A stretch of 64,000 bases of DNA from Pandoraea pneumonica (GCF_902459645.1 NZ_CABPSK010000001.1:1550001-1614000); one strand, 5' to 3'; shown: positions 16,549 to 26,095, counted from the first letter of the stretch. Notes: a model not told the origin generated them from the letters alone. A program made the numbers and translations.

Positions 16549-16577
16549 CCGCACCCTCCGCACCCTCCGCACCCTCC
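16549..16577. repeat. 9-bp tandem repeat (CGCACCCTC x3)
   Basis: Three perfect head-to-tail copies of CGCACCCTC, followed by a degenerate copy, lie in the noncoding gap after the patatin gene. Such short tandem repeats often vary in copy number between strains. Confidence 0.8.
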
Positions 16578-16593
16578 GTCCGCACCGGAAATA

Positions 16594-16628
16594 AAAAATG
16601 CCGCCCTCGAAGGCGGCATTTCTTTTTA
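16594..16628. terminator. Bidirectional terminator between patatin and NlpC/P60 genes
   Basis: The stem ATGCCGCC / GGCGGCAT is flanked by AAAAAA on the left and TTTCTTTTT on the right. It serves both converging genes. Confidence 0.88.
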
Positions 16629-16663
16629 CTGCGGCGCCTGTCATGCAGACAGGCATCGGCAAC

Positions 16664-17395
16664 TTACATCGGGTGATCGTTCTTGAAGATTTGCTCGACG
16701 CGCGACAGATCGGCGCTGGCCTTGAGGGTCTCGACGCGACGCGCGCCGTTGTAGCGGGCCGACCAGTACGATTCGCTCAGCGTTTCCACACGAATCTTGC
16801 CGCCGGTGGCCGGGGCATGCACGAACTTGTCGCCGCCAATATAGATACCGACGTGCGAGAAGCTGCGGCGCATGGTGTTGAAGAACACCAGATCGCCCGG
16901 CTTCAGATCGGTCTTGGCAATGCGCTCACCGACTTGGCTCATTTCTTCCGAGCGGCGCGGCAGCATGAAATTGAGCGTGTCTTGGAACACATAGCGCACG
17001 AAACCGCTGCAATCGAGGCCGCTGTCCGGCGTGTTGCCACCGTACTTATAGCGAACGCCGATGTAGTTCAGCGCGCCGAGTACGACGTCCGACGCCTTAT
17101 CCGTCACATTCGAGAGCAGCTTTTGGGCGCGCTGCACACGCGACTCTTCCACGGCGGCCATCGGCACATCGCTGCCGGAAATGGCCTGCATCGACGCAGC
17201 ATTGCTCGTCGAAGCCGATTGGGAAGACTGGGAATTTTGCGAAGCGGCCTGAATGGCGGCAGCAGCGGCGCGAGCGGCGGCGGAAGGACCGTTGTTGTAG
17301 TCGTCAGCCTTTGCCGTCAACGAGGCGGTGACGAGCCCAGCGGCAGTGAACGCGAGAAGGAGTGTCTTGCGGGTGCGCTTAGGTTTCGTCTGCAT
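16664..17395 (-). CDS. Exported NlpC/P60-family peptidoglycan endopeptidase
   Basis: A 243-residue protein with an N-terminal signal peptide (MQTKPKRTRK, then a hydrophobic core to about residue 29). A low-complexity Ser/Ala/Gln linker follows (about 35-75), then a C-terminal NlpC/P60 domain (about 100-225). Catalytic Cys lies in DCSGFVRYVF, His in SHVGIYIG, and the third polar residue in the HAPATGG region. These enzymes cut D-gamma-glutamyl-meso-diaminopimelate bonds in the cell wall. The ATG at 17395 is chosen because the signal peptide begins there; the frame also opens at a TTG at 17449. Single-gene unit. Confidence 0.92.
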   Translation of the reverse strand: MQTKPKRTRKTLLLAFTAAGLVTASLTAKADDYNNGPSAAARAAAAAIQAASQNSQSSQSASTSNAASMQAISGSDVPMAAVEESRVQRAQKLLSNVTDKASDVVLGALNYIGVRYKYGGNTPDSGLDCSGFVRYVFQDTLNFMLPRRSEEMSQVGERIAKTDLKPGDLVFFNTMRRSFSHVGIYIGGDKFVHAPATGGKIRVETLSESYWSARYNGARRVETLKASADLSRVEQIFKNDHPM

Positions 17396-17704
17396 TGGTC
17401 GCCGGGTTGAGGGTGTCGGATGGCCGATGTGTCGCTCTTTCAAGTGCAACTTCGTTGGTGCTGAGTCGCATACCTCGGAGTAACCCTCGCATCCGCTTGC
17501 CGCTTCCGCTTACGTTAACTCGTTGAATATTCAACTTAATTGGTACGCGATAGTAATGTGAACGTCACACGATGTCAAAAGGTAATAGAAAAAAACAATC
17601 AGTTCAATGAAAAAATTTTCATTAACAATCAAGCCCTTGCGATTTAGCCGACGTTTCGCGGCGTTAGCCGATGTTTCGCCGCCGTGTCACGCCAGATCGG
17701 CTCA
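17396..17704. other. AT-rich intergenic region upstream of the NlpC/P60 gene
   Basis: About 310 bases without a gene. They contain the NlpC/P60 promoter region and the 3' end of the yej operon. An AT palindrome AATGAAAAAATTTTCATT lies at 17606-17623. The region is clearly lower in GC than its neighbours. Confidence 0.45.
17644..17683. repeat. 20-bp imperfect tandem duplication
   Basis: TTAGCCGACGTTTCGCGGCG is followed directly by TTAGCCGATGTTTCGCCGCC, 17 of 20 bases identical, just after the yejF stop codon. No function is recognised. Confidence 0.75.
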
Positions 17705-19300
17705 CTACAACATGGCAGCGGCGACCAGTTCCCGGGTGTAATCGTTTTGCGGATCAAAAAATACTGATTCCGTATCGCCCTGCTCCACCAGATGCCCGTC
17801 TTTGAACACCAGCACCCGGTGCGCCATGGCCCGCATGACCGCCAAATCGTGACTGATAAAGAGGTAGCTCAGGTTGTACTTCACCTGAAGTTGGGCGAGC
17901 AGATGGAGCACCTGCTGCTGAATCGACACGTCGAGTGCACTGGTCGGCTCATCGAGCACAAGAATCTGCGGATCGACCACCAGCGCCCGCGCAATCGCAA
18001 TACGTTGCCGTTGACCGCCCGAGAACTCATGCGGATAACGCGACATCGCACGCGCGTCGATGCCCACCTCGCGCAGCACGTCGGCGACCCGCGCACGGCG
18101 ATCCGCTTCCGACTGCTGCGGCCGATGCAGCGCCAGCCCTTCGCCGACGATCTCCTCGATGGTCATGCGCGGCGACAGCGACCCGTACGGGTCTTGAAAC
18201 ACGATCTGCATATGCGAGCGCAACGTGCGTTGCGCCGTGCCGCGATAGCTGGCCAACGGCTCCCCGAGAAACTCGATCTGCCCGGCGCTGGCCCGCTGCA
18301 ACCCAAGCAGCGCCATGGCCAGCGTCGATTTCCCCGAACCCGACTCCCCCACCACGCCCAGCGTCTCGCCCTGCCGCAGCGATAGATCCACCGGATGCAC
18401 GGCCCGGAAATGCCCGCGCTTAAACCAGCCGCGCATGCCCGGTTGCGCCACCGAATAATCGACCGTCACGCCCTTCGCTTCGAGCAGCACCGGCGCAATC
18501 GGCAGCACCGGATGAATTTCGCGCTGCGGGCGGCTGTTAATGAGTTTTTGCGTGTACGGATGCTGCGGCTGAGAGAACAACGTCTCCGTGTCGGCGCACT
18601 CCACGAGCACGCCCTTCTCCATCACCGCCACGCGCTCGGCAAACCGGCGCACTAGATTCAGGTCGTGCGTAATGAGCAGCACCGCCATGCCGCGCTTCTC
18701 GGCGGCGTCGCGCTGCAACTCCAGCAGCAACTCCATGATCTGCGCGCGAATGGTGACGTCGAGCGCCGTCGTCGGCTCGTCGGCGAGCAGCAGCTTCGGA
18801 TGACACGCCAGCGCCATCGCGATCATCGCGCGCTGGCGCTGGCCGCCTGACAATTCATGGGGAAAGTGCGACACGCGGCGCTCTGGCTCCGGAATGCCCG
18901 TGCGGCGCAGCAGTTCGATGGCGCGTGCCTTGGCATCCTTCGGCGACAACCCTTCGTGCAACTCAAGCGCCTCGGCAATCTGCTCGCCGATCGGATACAG
19001 CGGATTGAGCGCCGTCATCGGCTCTTGGAAGATCATCGCGACGTCGTTACCGCGCAGCGCACGCATCTCGCGCTCGCGCAGCGACGCGAGATCCACGCCG
19101 TCGAGCAGAATCTTTCCTTCCATCTGCGCGTCTTGCAACAGCCGCAGAATCGCCAGCGCCGTCACGCTCTTGCCGGAACCCGACTCGCCCACCAGCGCCA
19201 CACGCTCGCCGCGCCCGATGGCCAGGCTCAGATCCTTCACCACTTCGGTATCGCCAAAGCGCACCGACAAGTGTTCGATACTCAGCAACGGCGCGCTCAC
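17705..19300 (-). CDS. yejF: Peptide ABC transporter, dual ATP-binding protein YejF
   Basis: A 531-residue protein with two complete ABC ATPase domains in tandem, the plan of YejF. The first has Walker A GESGSGKS at 38-45 and signature LSGGQRQR; the second has GESGSGKS near residue 320 and signature FSGGQRQR, each with a LADEPT/LDEPT Walker B. It powers import of oligopeptides, including microcin-C-like peptides in E. coli. The start codon overlaps the yejE stop by four bases, so the two are translationally coupled. Last gene of yejABEF. Confidence 0.95.
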   Translation of the reverse strand: MSAPLLSIEHLSVRFGDTEVVKDLSLAIGRGERVALVGESGSGKSVTALAILRLLQDAQMEGKILLDGVDLASLREREMRALRGNDVAMIFQEPMTALNPLYPIGEQIAEALELHEGLSPKDAKARAIELLRRTGIPEPERRVSHFPHELSGGQRQRAMIAMALACHPKLLLADEPTTALDVTIRAQIMELLLELQRDAAEKRGMAVLLITHDLNLVRRFAERVAVMEKGVLVECADTETLFSQPQHPYTQKLINSRPQREIHPVLPIAPVLLEAKGVTVDYSVAQPGMRGWFKRGHFRAVHPVDLSLRQGETLGVVGESGSGKSTLAMALLGLQRASAGQIEFLGEPLASYRGTAQRTLRSHMQIVFQDPYGSLSPRMTIEEIVGEGLALHRPQQSEADRRARVADVLREVGIDARAMSRYPHEFSGGQRQRIAIARALVVDPQILVLDEPTSALDVSIQQQVLHLLAQLQVKYNLSYLFISHDLAVMRAMAHRVLVFKDGHLVEQGDTESVFFDPQNDYTRELVAAAML

Positions 19301-20418
19301 ATTACCCCCCCGGCAGCGGCCTGCTTGTCGGCTACACGCGTATCGAGCGCATTACGCAACGCATCGCCCATGAACGTGAGCAACAGCAACGTCAGCACGA
19401 GCACGACGAACGTCGCGAGCGAAATCCACCACGCATCGAGATTCGCCTTGCCCTGACTCAACAGCTCACCGAGGCTTGGTGTCGGCGGCGGCACACCCAG
19501 CCCGAGAAAGTCGAGACTGGTCAGCGCGAGAATCGCCCCACTCATGCGGAACGGCAAAAACGTAATCACGGGGGTCATGCTATTGGGCAGCACGTGCCGC
19601 CGAATGATCTGCCAGTTCGACAGCCCCATCGCCCGCGCCGCGCGCACGTAATCGAGTTGGCGATTGCGCAGAAATTCGGCCCGTACGTAATCCGACAAGC
19701 CAATCCAGCCGAACAACGACAGCAGCACGAACAGCAGCCACAACTGCGGCTCGAAGATCGAGGCAAAGATGATCAGCAGATAGAGCTCAGGCAACGAGCC
19801 CCATATTTCGATGAGCCGTTGCAGCGTCAGATCGATACGCCCGCCGTAAAAGCCTTGCACCGCCCCGGCCAGAATGCCGAGCAACGTGCCCGAGATGGTG
19901 AGCGCCAGCGCAAAAACCACCGACAACCGGAAGCCGTAAAGCAGGCGCGCAAACACATCGCGCCCGCGATCGTCGGTGCCGAGCCAGTTCTCGGACGACG
20001 GTGGCGCCGGGTTAGGCACCTTCGCGAAGTAATTGATGGTGTCGTAGCTGTAACGCACCGGCGGATAGATCGCGAAATTGTCGCCCGAGCGAATGCGCTT
20101 TTCGATGAACGGATCGAGATAATCGGTCGGCGTGGGGAAGTCGCCGCCGAAGGTCAGTTCGGGATACGTCTTCACCAGTGGGAAATACCACTGCCCTTCA
20201 TAGCGCACGACCCACGGCTTGTCGTTGCAAAGCACTTCGGCAAACAGGCTGATGCCGAACAGCACGACGAACGCGACGAGGCTCCAGTAGCCGAGCCGTT
20301 CGCTGCGAAAGCGCCGCCAGACACGCCAGCGCGGCGAGCGGGCATTACGCGAAGCATATGCAGGTGCCGCCGCTGGCGGCAGCGACGGACGCGGCGATGG
20401 CGTGTCGGATCGGTTCAC
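19297..20418 (-). CDS. yejE: Peptide ABC transporter permease YejE
   Basis: A 373-residue inner-membrane permease. A cytoplasmic N-terminus and a first membrane helix (about 38-60) precede a large periplasmic segment, then a binding-protein-dependent transport domain with five helices and the EAA loop (YVRAARAMGLSNWQIIRRH). The large periplasmic loop after helix 1, with a GTDDRGRDVFARLLYG motif, is typical of YejE/OppC. It begins one base after the yejB stop and overlaps yejF by four bases. Confidence 0.95.
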   Translation of the reverse strand: MNRSDTPSPRPSLPPAAAPAYASRNARSPRWRVWRRFRSERLGYWSLVAFVVLFGISLFAEVLCNDKPWVVRYEGQWYFPLVKTYPELTFGGDFPTPTDYLDPFIEKRIRSGDNFAIYPPVRYSYDTINYFAKVPNPAPPSSENWLGTDDRGRDVFARLLYGFRLSVVFALALTISGTLLGILAGAVQGFYGGRIDLTLQRLIEIWGSLPELYLLIIFASIFEPQLWLLFVLLSLFGWIGLSDYVRAEFLRNRQLDYVRAARAMGLSNWQIIRRHVLPNSMTPVITFLPFRMSGAILALTSLDFLGLGVPPPTPSLGELLSQGKANLDAWWISLATFVVLVLTLLLLTFMGDALRNALDTRVADKQAAAGGVM

Positions 20419-20419
20419 G

Positions 20420-21475
20420 TCAATGCTCCAGTCGGTCGAATTGAATGCGCGGGTCGACCAGCACGTAGCACAGGTCGGAGATGAGTTTGGTCACGAGTCC
20501 GATCAGCGTGAACAGATAGAGCGAGCCCAGCACCACCGGATAGTCGCGGCGTTGCACCGACTCGAACGACAGCCGCCCAAGCCCGTCGAGCGAGAACAGC
20601 GTCTCGATCAGCAGACTGCCCGCGAAGAACGCGCCGATAAACGCCGCCGGAAAGCCGGTAATGAGTGGAATGAGGGCATTGCGGAACACGTGCTTGAACA
20701 GCACCTTGCGCTCGGAGAGCCCTTTCGCGCGCGCGGTCAGCACGTACTGTTTGCGGATTTCGTCGAGAAACGCGTTCTTGGTGAGCATGGTCACCACCGC
20801 AAAACTGCCCACGACCGATGCCGTCACCGGCAGGGTGATGTGCCACAGATAGTCGGTGATCTTCGCGGGCCACGACAGCTCGCTCCAGTTATCGGAGACG
20901 AGTTCGCGCAACGGGAATACCTGCCAGAACGTGCCGCCGCCGAACAGCACGAGCAACAACACGCCCAGCACGAAGCCCGGGATGGCGTAGCCCACCAGCA
21001 CGACCAGACTCGTCAGCGTGTCGAAGCGCGAGCCGTTGCGCACCGCCTTGGCAATGCCCAACGGCACCGATATCAGATACGTGAGAAAGAAAGTCCACAG
21101 CCCGAGCGAGATCGACACCGGCAGCTTCGAGACGATCAGCGACCACACGCTTTGATGGTGGAAATAGCTCTGGCCGAGATCGAACTGCGCAAAGCGCTTG
21201 AGCATGAGCCAGTAGCGCTCCATCGGCGTCTTGTCGAAGCCATAGAGCGCCTTGATCTGCGCGAGTTGCTGGGCATCGACGCCGTTGCGTCCACGGTAGT
21301 TGTTACCGCTGCCGCCGCCGCTCGCCTCACCGCCGCCGCCGCGATGCTTGATCTCCAGCAACACCTGTTCGACAGGACCACCGGGCACGAACTGAATCAC
21401 GACGAAGGTCAGCGTGATCACGCCGAGCAGCGTCGGGATCATGATGAGCAGGCGCTTGAGGATGTAGGACCACAT
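20420..21475 (-). CDS. yejB: Peptide ABC transporter permease YejB
   Basis: A 351-residue permease of the OppB/DppB type. The N-terminus MWSYILKRLLIMIPTLLGV is the classic first-helix motif of this family and fixes the start at 21475; the frame extends 34 codons upstream into yejA's 3' end and is rejected. A periplasmic region with a Gly/Ser-rich insert (GGGEASGGGSG, about 60-70) is followed by five more helices. The coupling loop is LTARAKGLSERKVLFKH. Second gene of the yejABEF operon. Confidence 0.95.
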   Translation of the reverse strand: MWSYILKRLLIMIPTLLGVITLTFVVIQFVPGGPVEQVLLEIKHRGGGGEASGGGSGNNYRGRNGVDAQQLAQIKALYGFDKTPMERYWLMLKRFAQFDLGQSYFHHQSVWSLIVSKLPVSISLGLWTFFLTYLISVPLGIAKAVRNGSRFDTLTSLVVLVGYAIPGFVLGVLLLVLFGGGTFWQVFPLRELVSDNWSELSWPAKITDYLWHITLPVTASVVGSFAVVTMLTKNAFLDEIRKQYVLTARAKGLSERKVLFKHVFRNALIPLITGFPAAFIGAFFAGSLLIETLFSLDGLGRLSFESVQRRDYPVVLGSLYLFTLIGLVTKLISDLCYVLVDPRIQFDRLEH

Positions 21476-21507
21476 AGTGGGAGACAGCTCCTGTAAGTAC
21501 CCGGCGT

Positions 21508-23442
21508 TCAGTTGCGCCCAGCGGGCGCGCGCGAATCGGTGGCGGCGTTCTGCGCGCCAACGCGTGAATCCCACCACATCGCGATGAGCCAGCCATCGGC
21601 GGTGTAGTACAGCGGCAATGTGTCGGGGAAGCGCAGGTACTGCTTGTACGCTATGCGATGCGTCGACGAGAACCAGTGCGGAACGATGTAGTAGCCGTGC
21701 GAGAGCACGCGATCGAGCGCGCGCGCCGACGCCTCCAAGTCTTCGTACGTATGCGCACGCACGAGGGCCGCCACCAGCGCGTCGACGGCCGGGTCTTTCA
21801 GGCCGATCACGTTATCCGAGCCGTCGACATTTGCGGACTGACTGCCGAAGCGGTCGATCAACTCCGTGCCCGGAATCTGCGAGTCGGGAAAGCGCAGCGA
21901 AATCATGTCGAAATCGAATGTCTCGATGCGCTTCTGATAGAGCGCGAAGTCGCTCGTGCGGAAGGTCATGGTGATGCCGAGCTTGGCCAAATTGCGCGCA
22001 TAAGCCGACGCGACGGGCCCCATCGAACTGCCGTCGTCGATGAACTCGAAAACGAACGGCTCACCCTTGGCATTGCGCAACGCGCCGTCGCGGTACGTCC
22101 ATCCGGCTTGCGCCAGCAACTCACGCGCCTGACGCAGGTTCTCACGCAGGCTTGCAGGCGGCGTGGTGGTCGGTTGCACGACCATCGGCCCGAATACTGC
22201 CGGATCGAGCTTTGCGCGCAACGGTTCGAGCAGCTTCAATTCAGCCGGTGACGGCATGCCGCGCGCCGCGAGATCGCTATTCGTGAAGTAGCTGTAAATG
22301 CGTTGGTACTGGTCGTAGAACAACTGGCGATTCAACCATTCGAAGTCGAGCGCCAGATCGAGTGCACGACGCACACGCACATCCTGAAACATCGGGCGGC
22401 GCGTGTTGAGGATGAACCCCTGCATGCCCGCCGCGTTGTGATGGCCGAACTCACGCTTGACCAGTTCACCGCTCTTGAACCGCTTGCCGACGTAGCTGCG
22501 CACCCAACTGCGGGCGCGGTACTCGGTGATGGCATCGAACTCGCCCGCTTTGAAGCCCTCCAGACGCACGATGTCGTCGGTGTAGAGCTTGTAGACGATG
22601 CGCTCGAAGTTGAAGGTGCCGCGCCGCACCGGCAGGTTATCGCCCCAGTAGTGCGGATCGCGCTTGAAGGTGATGCGCCGCCCGCCGTCGTAGGACTCGA
22701 TCAGATACGGCCCGCTGCCAATCGGTGTGTCGAAGGTCAGCGCGTCGAACGGCTTGCGCTTGCCATCCGGCCCCATGCCCCACTTCGGCGAGAACACCGG
22801 CACGCCCGCCACCAGCAGCGGCAAGTCGGGGCTCATCCGGCGAAAGTCGAAGCGCACGCGGCTTTTGTCGAGCACCGTCACGCCCTTCACGTCGGAGAGC
22901 ATCACCTTGAAGCCGGGGGCTGCCTGCGGGCTAATGAGCGTGTCGAAAGAGTATTTGACGTCCTGCGCCGTGACGGGGTCGCCGTTGCTAAAGCGCGCCG
23001 CCGGGTTCAGATGGAACGTGACCGACATGCCGTCGGGTGCGACGGCGATATCGTCGGCGAGCAGTCCGTAGACGGTTGCCGGTTCGTCGCCGCTGCCGAT
23101 GCCCAGCGTCTCGAACATGAGGCTGGCGACACCGGCCGGGGCTGAACCGCGCAGCGTGAACGGATTGAATTTATCGAAGCTGGTGCGCCGGTCGGGGTTG
23201 GCCAGCGTGAGCGTGCCGCCGCGCGGGGCATCGGGATTGACGTAATCGAAGTGGGTGAAGCCCTGCGGGTATTTGGGCTCGCCGTATTGCGCGATGGCGT
23301 ACTTGGCATGGGCGACGGGGTTCAGACCGAAAGCCGTGGATAACGCGATCACAACCGCAGCAAAAAACGCTTTGAGAGACACGGGCCGCCGAGGCAATAC
23401 ATCGTCGGCCGTGCGTGGATGCTGAGTTGTTCGCGCGTTCAT
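21508..23442 (-). CDS. yejA: Periplasmic peptide-binding protein YejA
   Basis: A 644-residue extracellular solute-binding protein, family 5. The signal peptide is long (about 49 residues, ending PVAHAKYA). The mature N-terminus has AQYGEPKYPQGFTHFDYVNP, characteristic of YejA and related binding proteins. Motifs NPDAPRGGTL and FTLRGSAPAG follow. AGGAGA a few bases upstream supports the ATG at 23442. It is the first gene of yejABEF, a complete importer of peptides such as microcin C; in several pathogens Yej also affects resistance to antimicrobial peptides. Confidence 0.95.
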   Translation of the reverse strand: MNARTTQHPRTADDVLPRRPVSLKAFFAAVVIALSTAFGLNPVAHAKYAIAQYGEPKYPQGFTHFDYVNPDAPRGGTLTLANPDRRTSFDKFNPFTLRGSAPAGVASLMFETLGIGSGDEPATVYGLLADDIAVAPDGMSVTFHLNPAARFSNGDPVTAQDVKYSFDTLISPQAAPGFKVMLSDVKGVTVLDKSRVRFDFRRMSPDLPLLVAGVPVFSPKWGMGPDGKRKPFDALTFDTPIGSGPYLIESYDGGRRITFKRDPHYWGDNLPVRRGTFNFERIVYKLYTDDIVRLEGFKAGEFDAITEYRARSWVRSYVGKRFKSGELVKREFGHHNAAGMQGFILNTRRPMFQDVRVRRALDLALDFEWLNRQLFYDQYQRIYSYFTNSDLAARGMPSPAELKLLEPLRAKLDPAVFGPMVVQPTTTPPASLRENLRQARELLAQAGWTYRDGALRNAKGEPFVFEFIDDGSSMGPVASAYARNLAKLGITMTFRTSDFALYQKRIETFDFDMISLRFPDSQIPGTELIDRFGSQSANVDGSDNVIGLKDPAVDALVAALVRAHTYEDLEASARALDRVLSHGYYIVPHWFSSTHRIAYKQYLRFPDTLPLYYTADGWLIAMWWDSRVGAQNAATDSRAPAGRN

Positions 23443-23729
23443 GCGTCTCCTGTCATCGTCGATGCGGCATTGCTTGCACCCACTTGTCTGGGGCCTGACG
23501 CACCTGGCCCCTCCCCTTCGATCCATCGACATCGTGGCCGTGTGGCATGCACACCAGCGCCTTTGTGCCGTAACCTCCCGTAACGCGTCTGTCGCAGGGA
23601 TTTCCCCGCGAGGCTTGGCGATAGGGCCGGACCGCGCGACAATTGTACCCAAAAGCCCGGTAAGTATGCCGCTATCCGAGACACATATGCGCCGGAGAGG
23701 TTCCCCCGTTTCCGCCCTGGAGGCCGCCG
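23443..23729. other. Divergent promoter region yejA / LpxO-like gene
   Basis: About 285 bases between divergent genes. I see no gene. Promoters for both directions are expected, but no sigma-70 site stands out. Confidence 0.35.
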
Positions 23730-24674
23730 TTGAGTGCTACACGATCGCCTGTGCAGAACCCCAACCGTACCCTGCCCCGCTGGCTTGCCAAGTTTTTTTT
23801 CCAGTGTGTTGAAGCCGCGCAACGGCGCATTGCCCGAGGCTCACTGGTCGGTGACCGGCCGATCTTCGACAACGCCCTGTTCCCGTGGGTTGGCGCACTC
23901 GAAGCGCAGGCACCTGCGATCGCCAAAGAACTCGAAGCGGTGCTAGCCACCCCGGGTCGTCTGCCTGCCTTCCACGAAATCTCGCCCGACGTCGCCACCA
24001 TCACGCAAGACCATCAGTGGCAGACCTTCGTGTTTCTCGGCTATGGCATGCGTGCCGAGCGCAATCTCGCGCGGTGCCCGGCTACGGCGGCGGCACTTGA
24101 TGGCATCCCCGGCCTGCGCACGGCCTTCTTCTCGATCCTCTCGCCGGGCAAACAAATTCCTTTGCACAGCGGCCCCTATAACGGCGTGTTGCGTCTGCAT
24201 CTTGCCCTCAAGGTGCCGCGTGAGCGCGAGCAATGCTGGATCGAAGTGAACGGGCAGCGCTACGTGTGGCAGGCGAATCGTGCGGTGATCTTCGACGACG
24301 CTTATCCGCATGAAGTGCACAACGACACCGACGAGACGCGTGTGGTGCTGTTCGTGGATTTCGAGCGCCCGTGCAAAGTGCCGGTGTCGTGGCTCAACCG
24401 CCTGCTGCTCGCCTTTGCCCCGCTCACGCCCGAGTTGCAGCAAGCCAAGACGAATCACGAGAAGTGGGAGCGCGATTACTACGCGGATGGTGCGGCGGTG
24501 GATGGCGGTAGCAGCGCACCACCGGAAGCCCCGCCTGCAACGGCCCCGGCTTCGACAGCATCGGCACCCGGTGCTGCATCGCCATCCACGAGCAAATCGC
24601 GCACGGCCCCGGCGCATGATGGCGAAGTACAACACGCCGAACATGCGGAAGCCTCCGGCAACGAACGCCGATAA
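23730..24674 (+). CDS. Aspartyl/asparaginyl beta-hydroxylase family protein (LpxO-like)
   Basis: A 314-residue Fe(II)/2-oxoglutarate dioxygenase. The domain spans about residues 45-220. The first metal ligand is in QIPLHSGPYNGVLRLHLAL and the second His in YPHEVHNDTDE, followed by TRVVLFVDFERP with the cosubstrate-binding Arg. LpxO, the best-known relative, adds a 2-hydroxyl to lipid A acyl chains. A hydrophobic patch RLLLAFAPL near 233 and an Ala/Pro/Ser-rich, probably disordered tail (about 255-314) follow. The start is a TTG with GGAGG six bases upstream. Lipid A as substrate is inference. It diverges from the yej operon. Confidence 0.85.
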   Translation: MSATRSPVQNPNRTLPRWLAKFFFQCVEAAQRRIARGSLVGDRPIFDNALFPWVGALEAQAPAIAKELEAVLATPGRLPAFHEISPDVATITQDHQWQTFVFLGYGMRAERNLARCPATAAALDGIPGLRTAFFSILSPGKQIPLHSGPYNGVLRLHLALKVPREREQCWIEVNGQRYVWQANRAVIFDDAYPHEVHNDTDETRVVLFVDFERPCKVPVSWLNRLLLAFAPLTPELQQAKTNHEKWERDYYADGAAVDGGSSAPPEAPPATAPASTASAPGAASPSTSKSRTAPAHDGEVQHAEHAEASGNERR

Positions 24675-24716
24675 AAAACGCCAGCGAAATTGCTTTCGCT
24701 GGCGTTTTGTTTTTTG
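24675..24716. terminator. Bidirectional terminator
   Basis: The 14-bp stem AAACGCCAGCGAAA/TTTCGCTGGCGTTT is followed by TGTTTTTT on the plus strand and preceded by an A-run that serves the minus strand. It sits between the LpxO-like gene and the convergent MFS gene. Confidence 0.93.
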
Positions 24717-24730
24717 CTGCGCTAATGCGA

Positions 24731-25963
24731 TTACGTCTGACGTCCCGGTTGAGCGAGCACGTCTTGCGCGGGCGGCGGCACGAAGTTCGCGGCGAGCACA
24801 GCAACCAACGCTGCCGCCATCATCGCGCCGATGCCGAGTGCCGCATCGCCGAAGTGCAGATACGCCACCTTCATGGCTTCGATCACAATCACGGCGGCCA
24901 CAATCGTAATCATGCTGAGCATGCCCGCGACCGTCGCGCGATTCGGGCTATCCACAGCAAACAACGACTGCCGGTAAACCACCCCGTAGCTCATGCCCAT
25001 GCCGAACGCGTGCAACGACGTCCCCACGAGCAAGGCCGGATACCCCGGCGCGAGAATCGCCGTACCCACGAGCGACACCGCCGCACCGATCAGCATCGCC
25101 GCAACACCGGTCGCCAGCAGGCGGCCGTTCGACCAGCGCCCCACCTGACGCGCGAGCAACACGTTGCCAAGAATCAGCGCCGCGAATACCGGCACCTGCA
25201 ACATCGCGTAATGCATCTGCGACAGGCCCGCACGCTCGATCAAAAACACCGGCCCCAGCGCAATCCACGAGAGCAGCGGTGTGATCGCCACGCCCGTGAG
25301 CACCGCGCCTCGCCAAAAGCGTGCACTCGAGAGCGGCAGCTTGTAACCGGCCCACAGCGTCTTCGCATTGAGCGAATTGCGGTCGAAGCGCGAGAGCTCC
25401 GGCATCGTGCGATACAGCCCGATAAACGACGCCACCGCCACCAGCGCAATCAGCCAGAAGATGCTGCGCCACGGCCAGAACGACACCACGGCAGCCCCCG
25501 CAAGCGGACCGAACAACGGCGAGAGCAGCGACACGTTCGCCATGAGCGCCATCACGCGCACCGCCGTCTTCTCTTCGAACGCTTCATGCACCGTCGGGTA
25601 GCCCACGGTCAGGACGAAGCAACAGCCCATGCCTTGCAGGAAACGCAGCGCGATGAACTGCGGCATGCTCTGCACGAAGTGCATGGCAAAGCACGCGAGC
25701 ACGAACATCGTGAGCCCCGAGAGCAATACGCGTCGGCGTCCAAAGCGATCGGAGAGCGGGCCCAGCAGCCATTGCAAGCTCGCGTTACCGAGCATGGCGG
25801 CGGTCAGTGCCAGGGTGGTCATTTCCGCCGACGCGCCGAATTCGCGCGTCACCAGCGGCATGCCGGGCATGATCATGTCGTTCGAGATATAAACCGCGAA
25901 CTCGAAGAGCACCAGCGAGAAGGGAAACCAGAATCGTGAAACAGGAGTTGCTGAGTGAGACAC
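24731..25963 (-). CDS. MFS multidrug exporter, MdfA-like
   Basis: A 410-residue 12-helix major facilitator drug:proton antiporter. The N-terminal FEFAVYISNDMIMPGMP is the MdfA signature, including the acidic residue in helix 1 (E of LFEF) needed for cation recognition. Motif A is LGPLSDRFGRRRVLL, and motif C glycines follow in helix 5. The best start is a GTG at 25963, with AAGGAG nine bases upstream, giving an N-terminus equal in length to E. coli MdfA. An ATG at 25996 has no ribosome site, and the frame beyond 26021 enters the terminator of the upstream gene. Substrates cannot be told from sequence. Confidence 0.9.
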   Translation of the reverse strand: MSHSATPVSRFWFPFSLVLFEFAVYISNDMIMPGMPLVTREFGASAEMTTLALTAAMLGNASLQWLLGPLSDRFGRRRVLLSGLTMFVLACFAMHFVQSMPQFIALRFLQGMGCCFVLTVGYPTVHEAFEEKTAVRVMALMANVSLLSPLFGPLAGAAVVSFWPWRSIFWLIALVAVASFIGLYRTMPELSRFDRNSLNAKTLWAGYKLPLSSARFWRGAVLTGVAITPLLSWIALGPVFLIERAGLSQMHYAMLQVPVFAALILGNVLLARQVGRWSNGRLLATGVAAMLIGAAVSLVGTAILAPGYPALLVGTSLHAFGMGMSYGVVYRQSLFAVDSPNRATVAGMLSMITIVAAVIVIEAMKVAYLHFGDAALGIGAMMAAALVAVLAANFVPPPAQDVLAQPGRQT

Positions 25964-26012
25964 CTCGTAAGGCTCCTTTGTGTGTCCAGCGCTCATGACG
26001 ATGGCACACGTA

Positions 26013-26053
26013 AAAAGACAACACCCCCGGTGCCTGCGAGGCACCGGGGGTGT
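26013..26053 (-). terminator. Terminator of the FKBP gene
   Basis: A perfect 14-bp stem ACACCCCCGGTGCC/GGCACCGGGGGTGT (26021-26034 with 26040-26053) is followed on the minus strand by TGTCTTTTT. Confidence 0.92.
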
Positions 26054-26095
26054 CTGTGACATCGACCGTATCGGTCAGATACGGCGTTCGATGGT

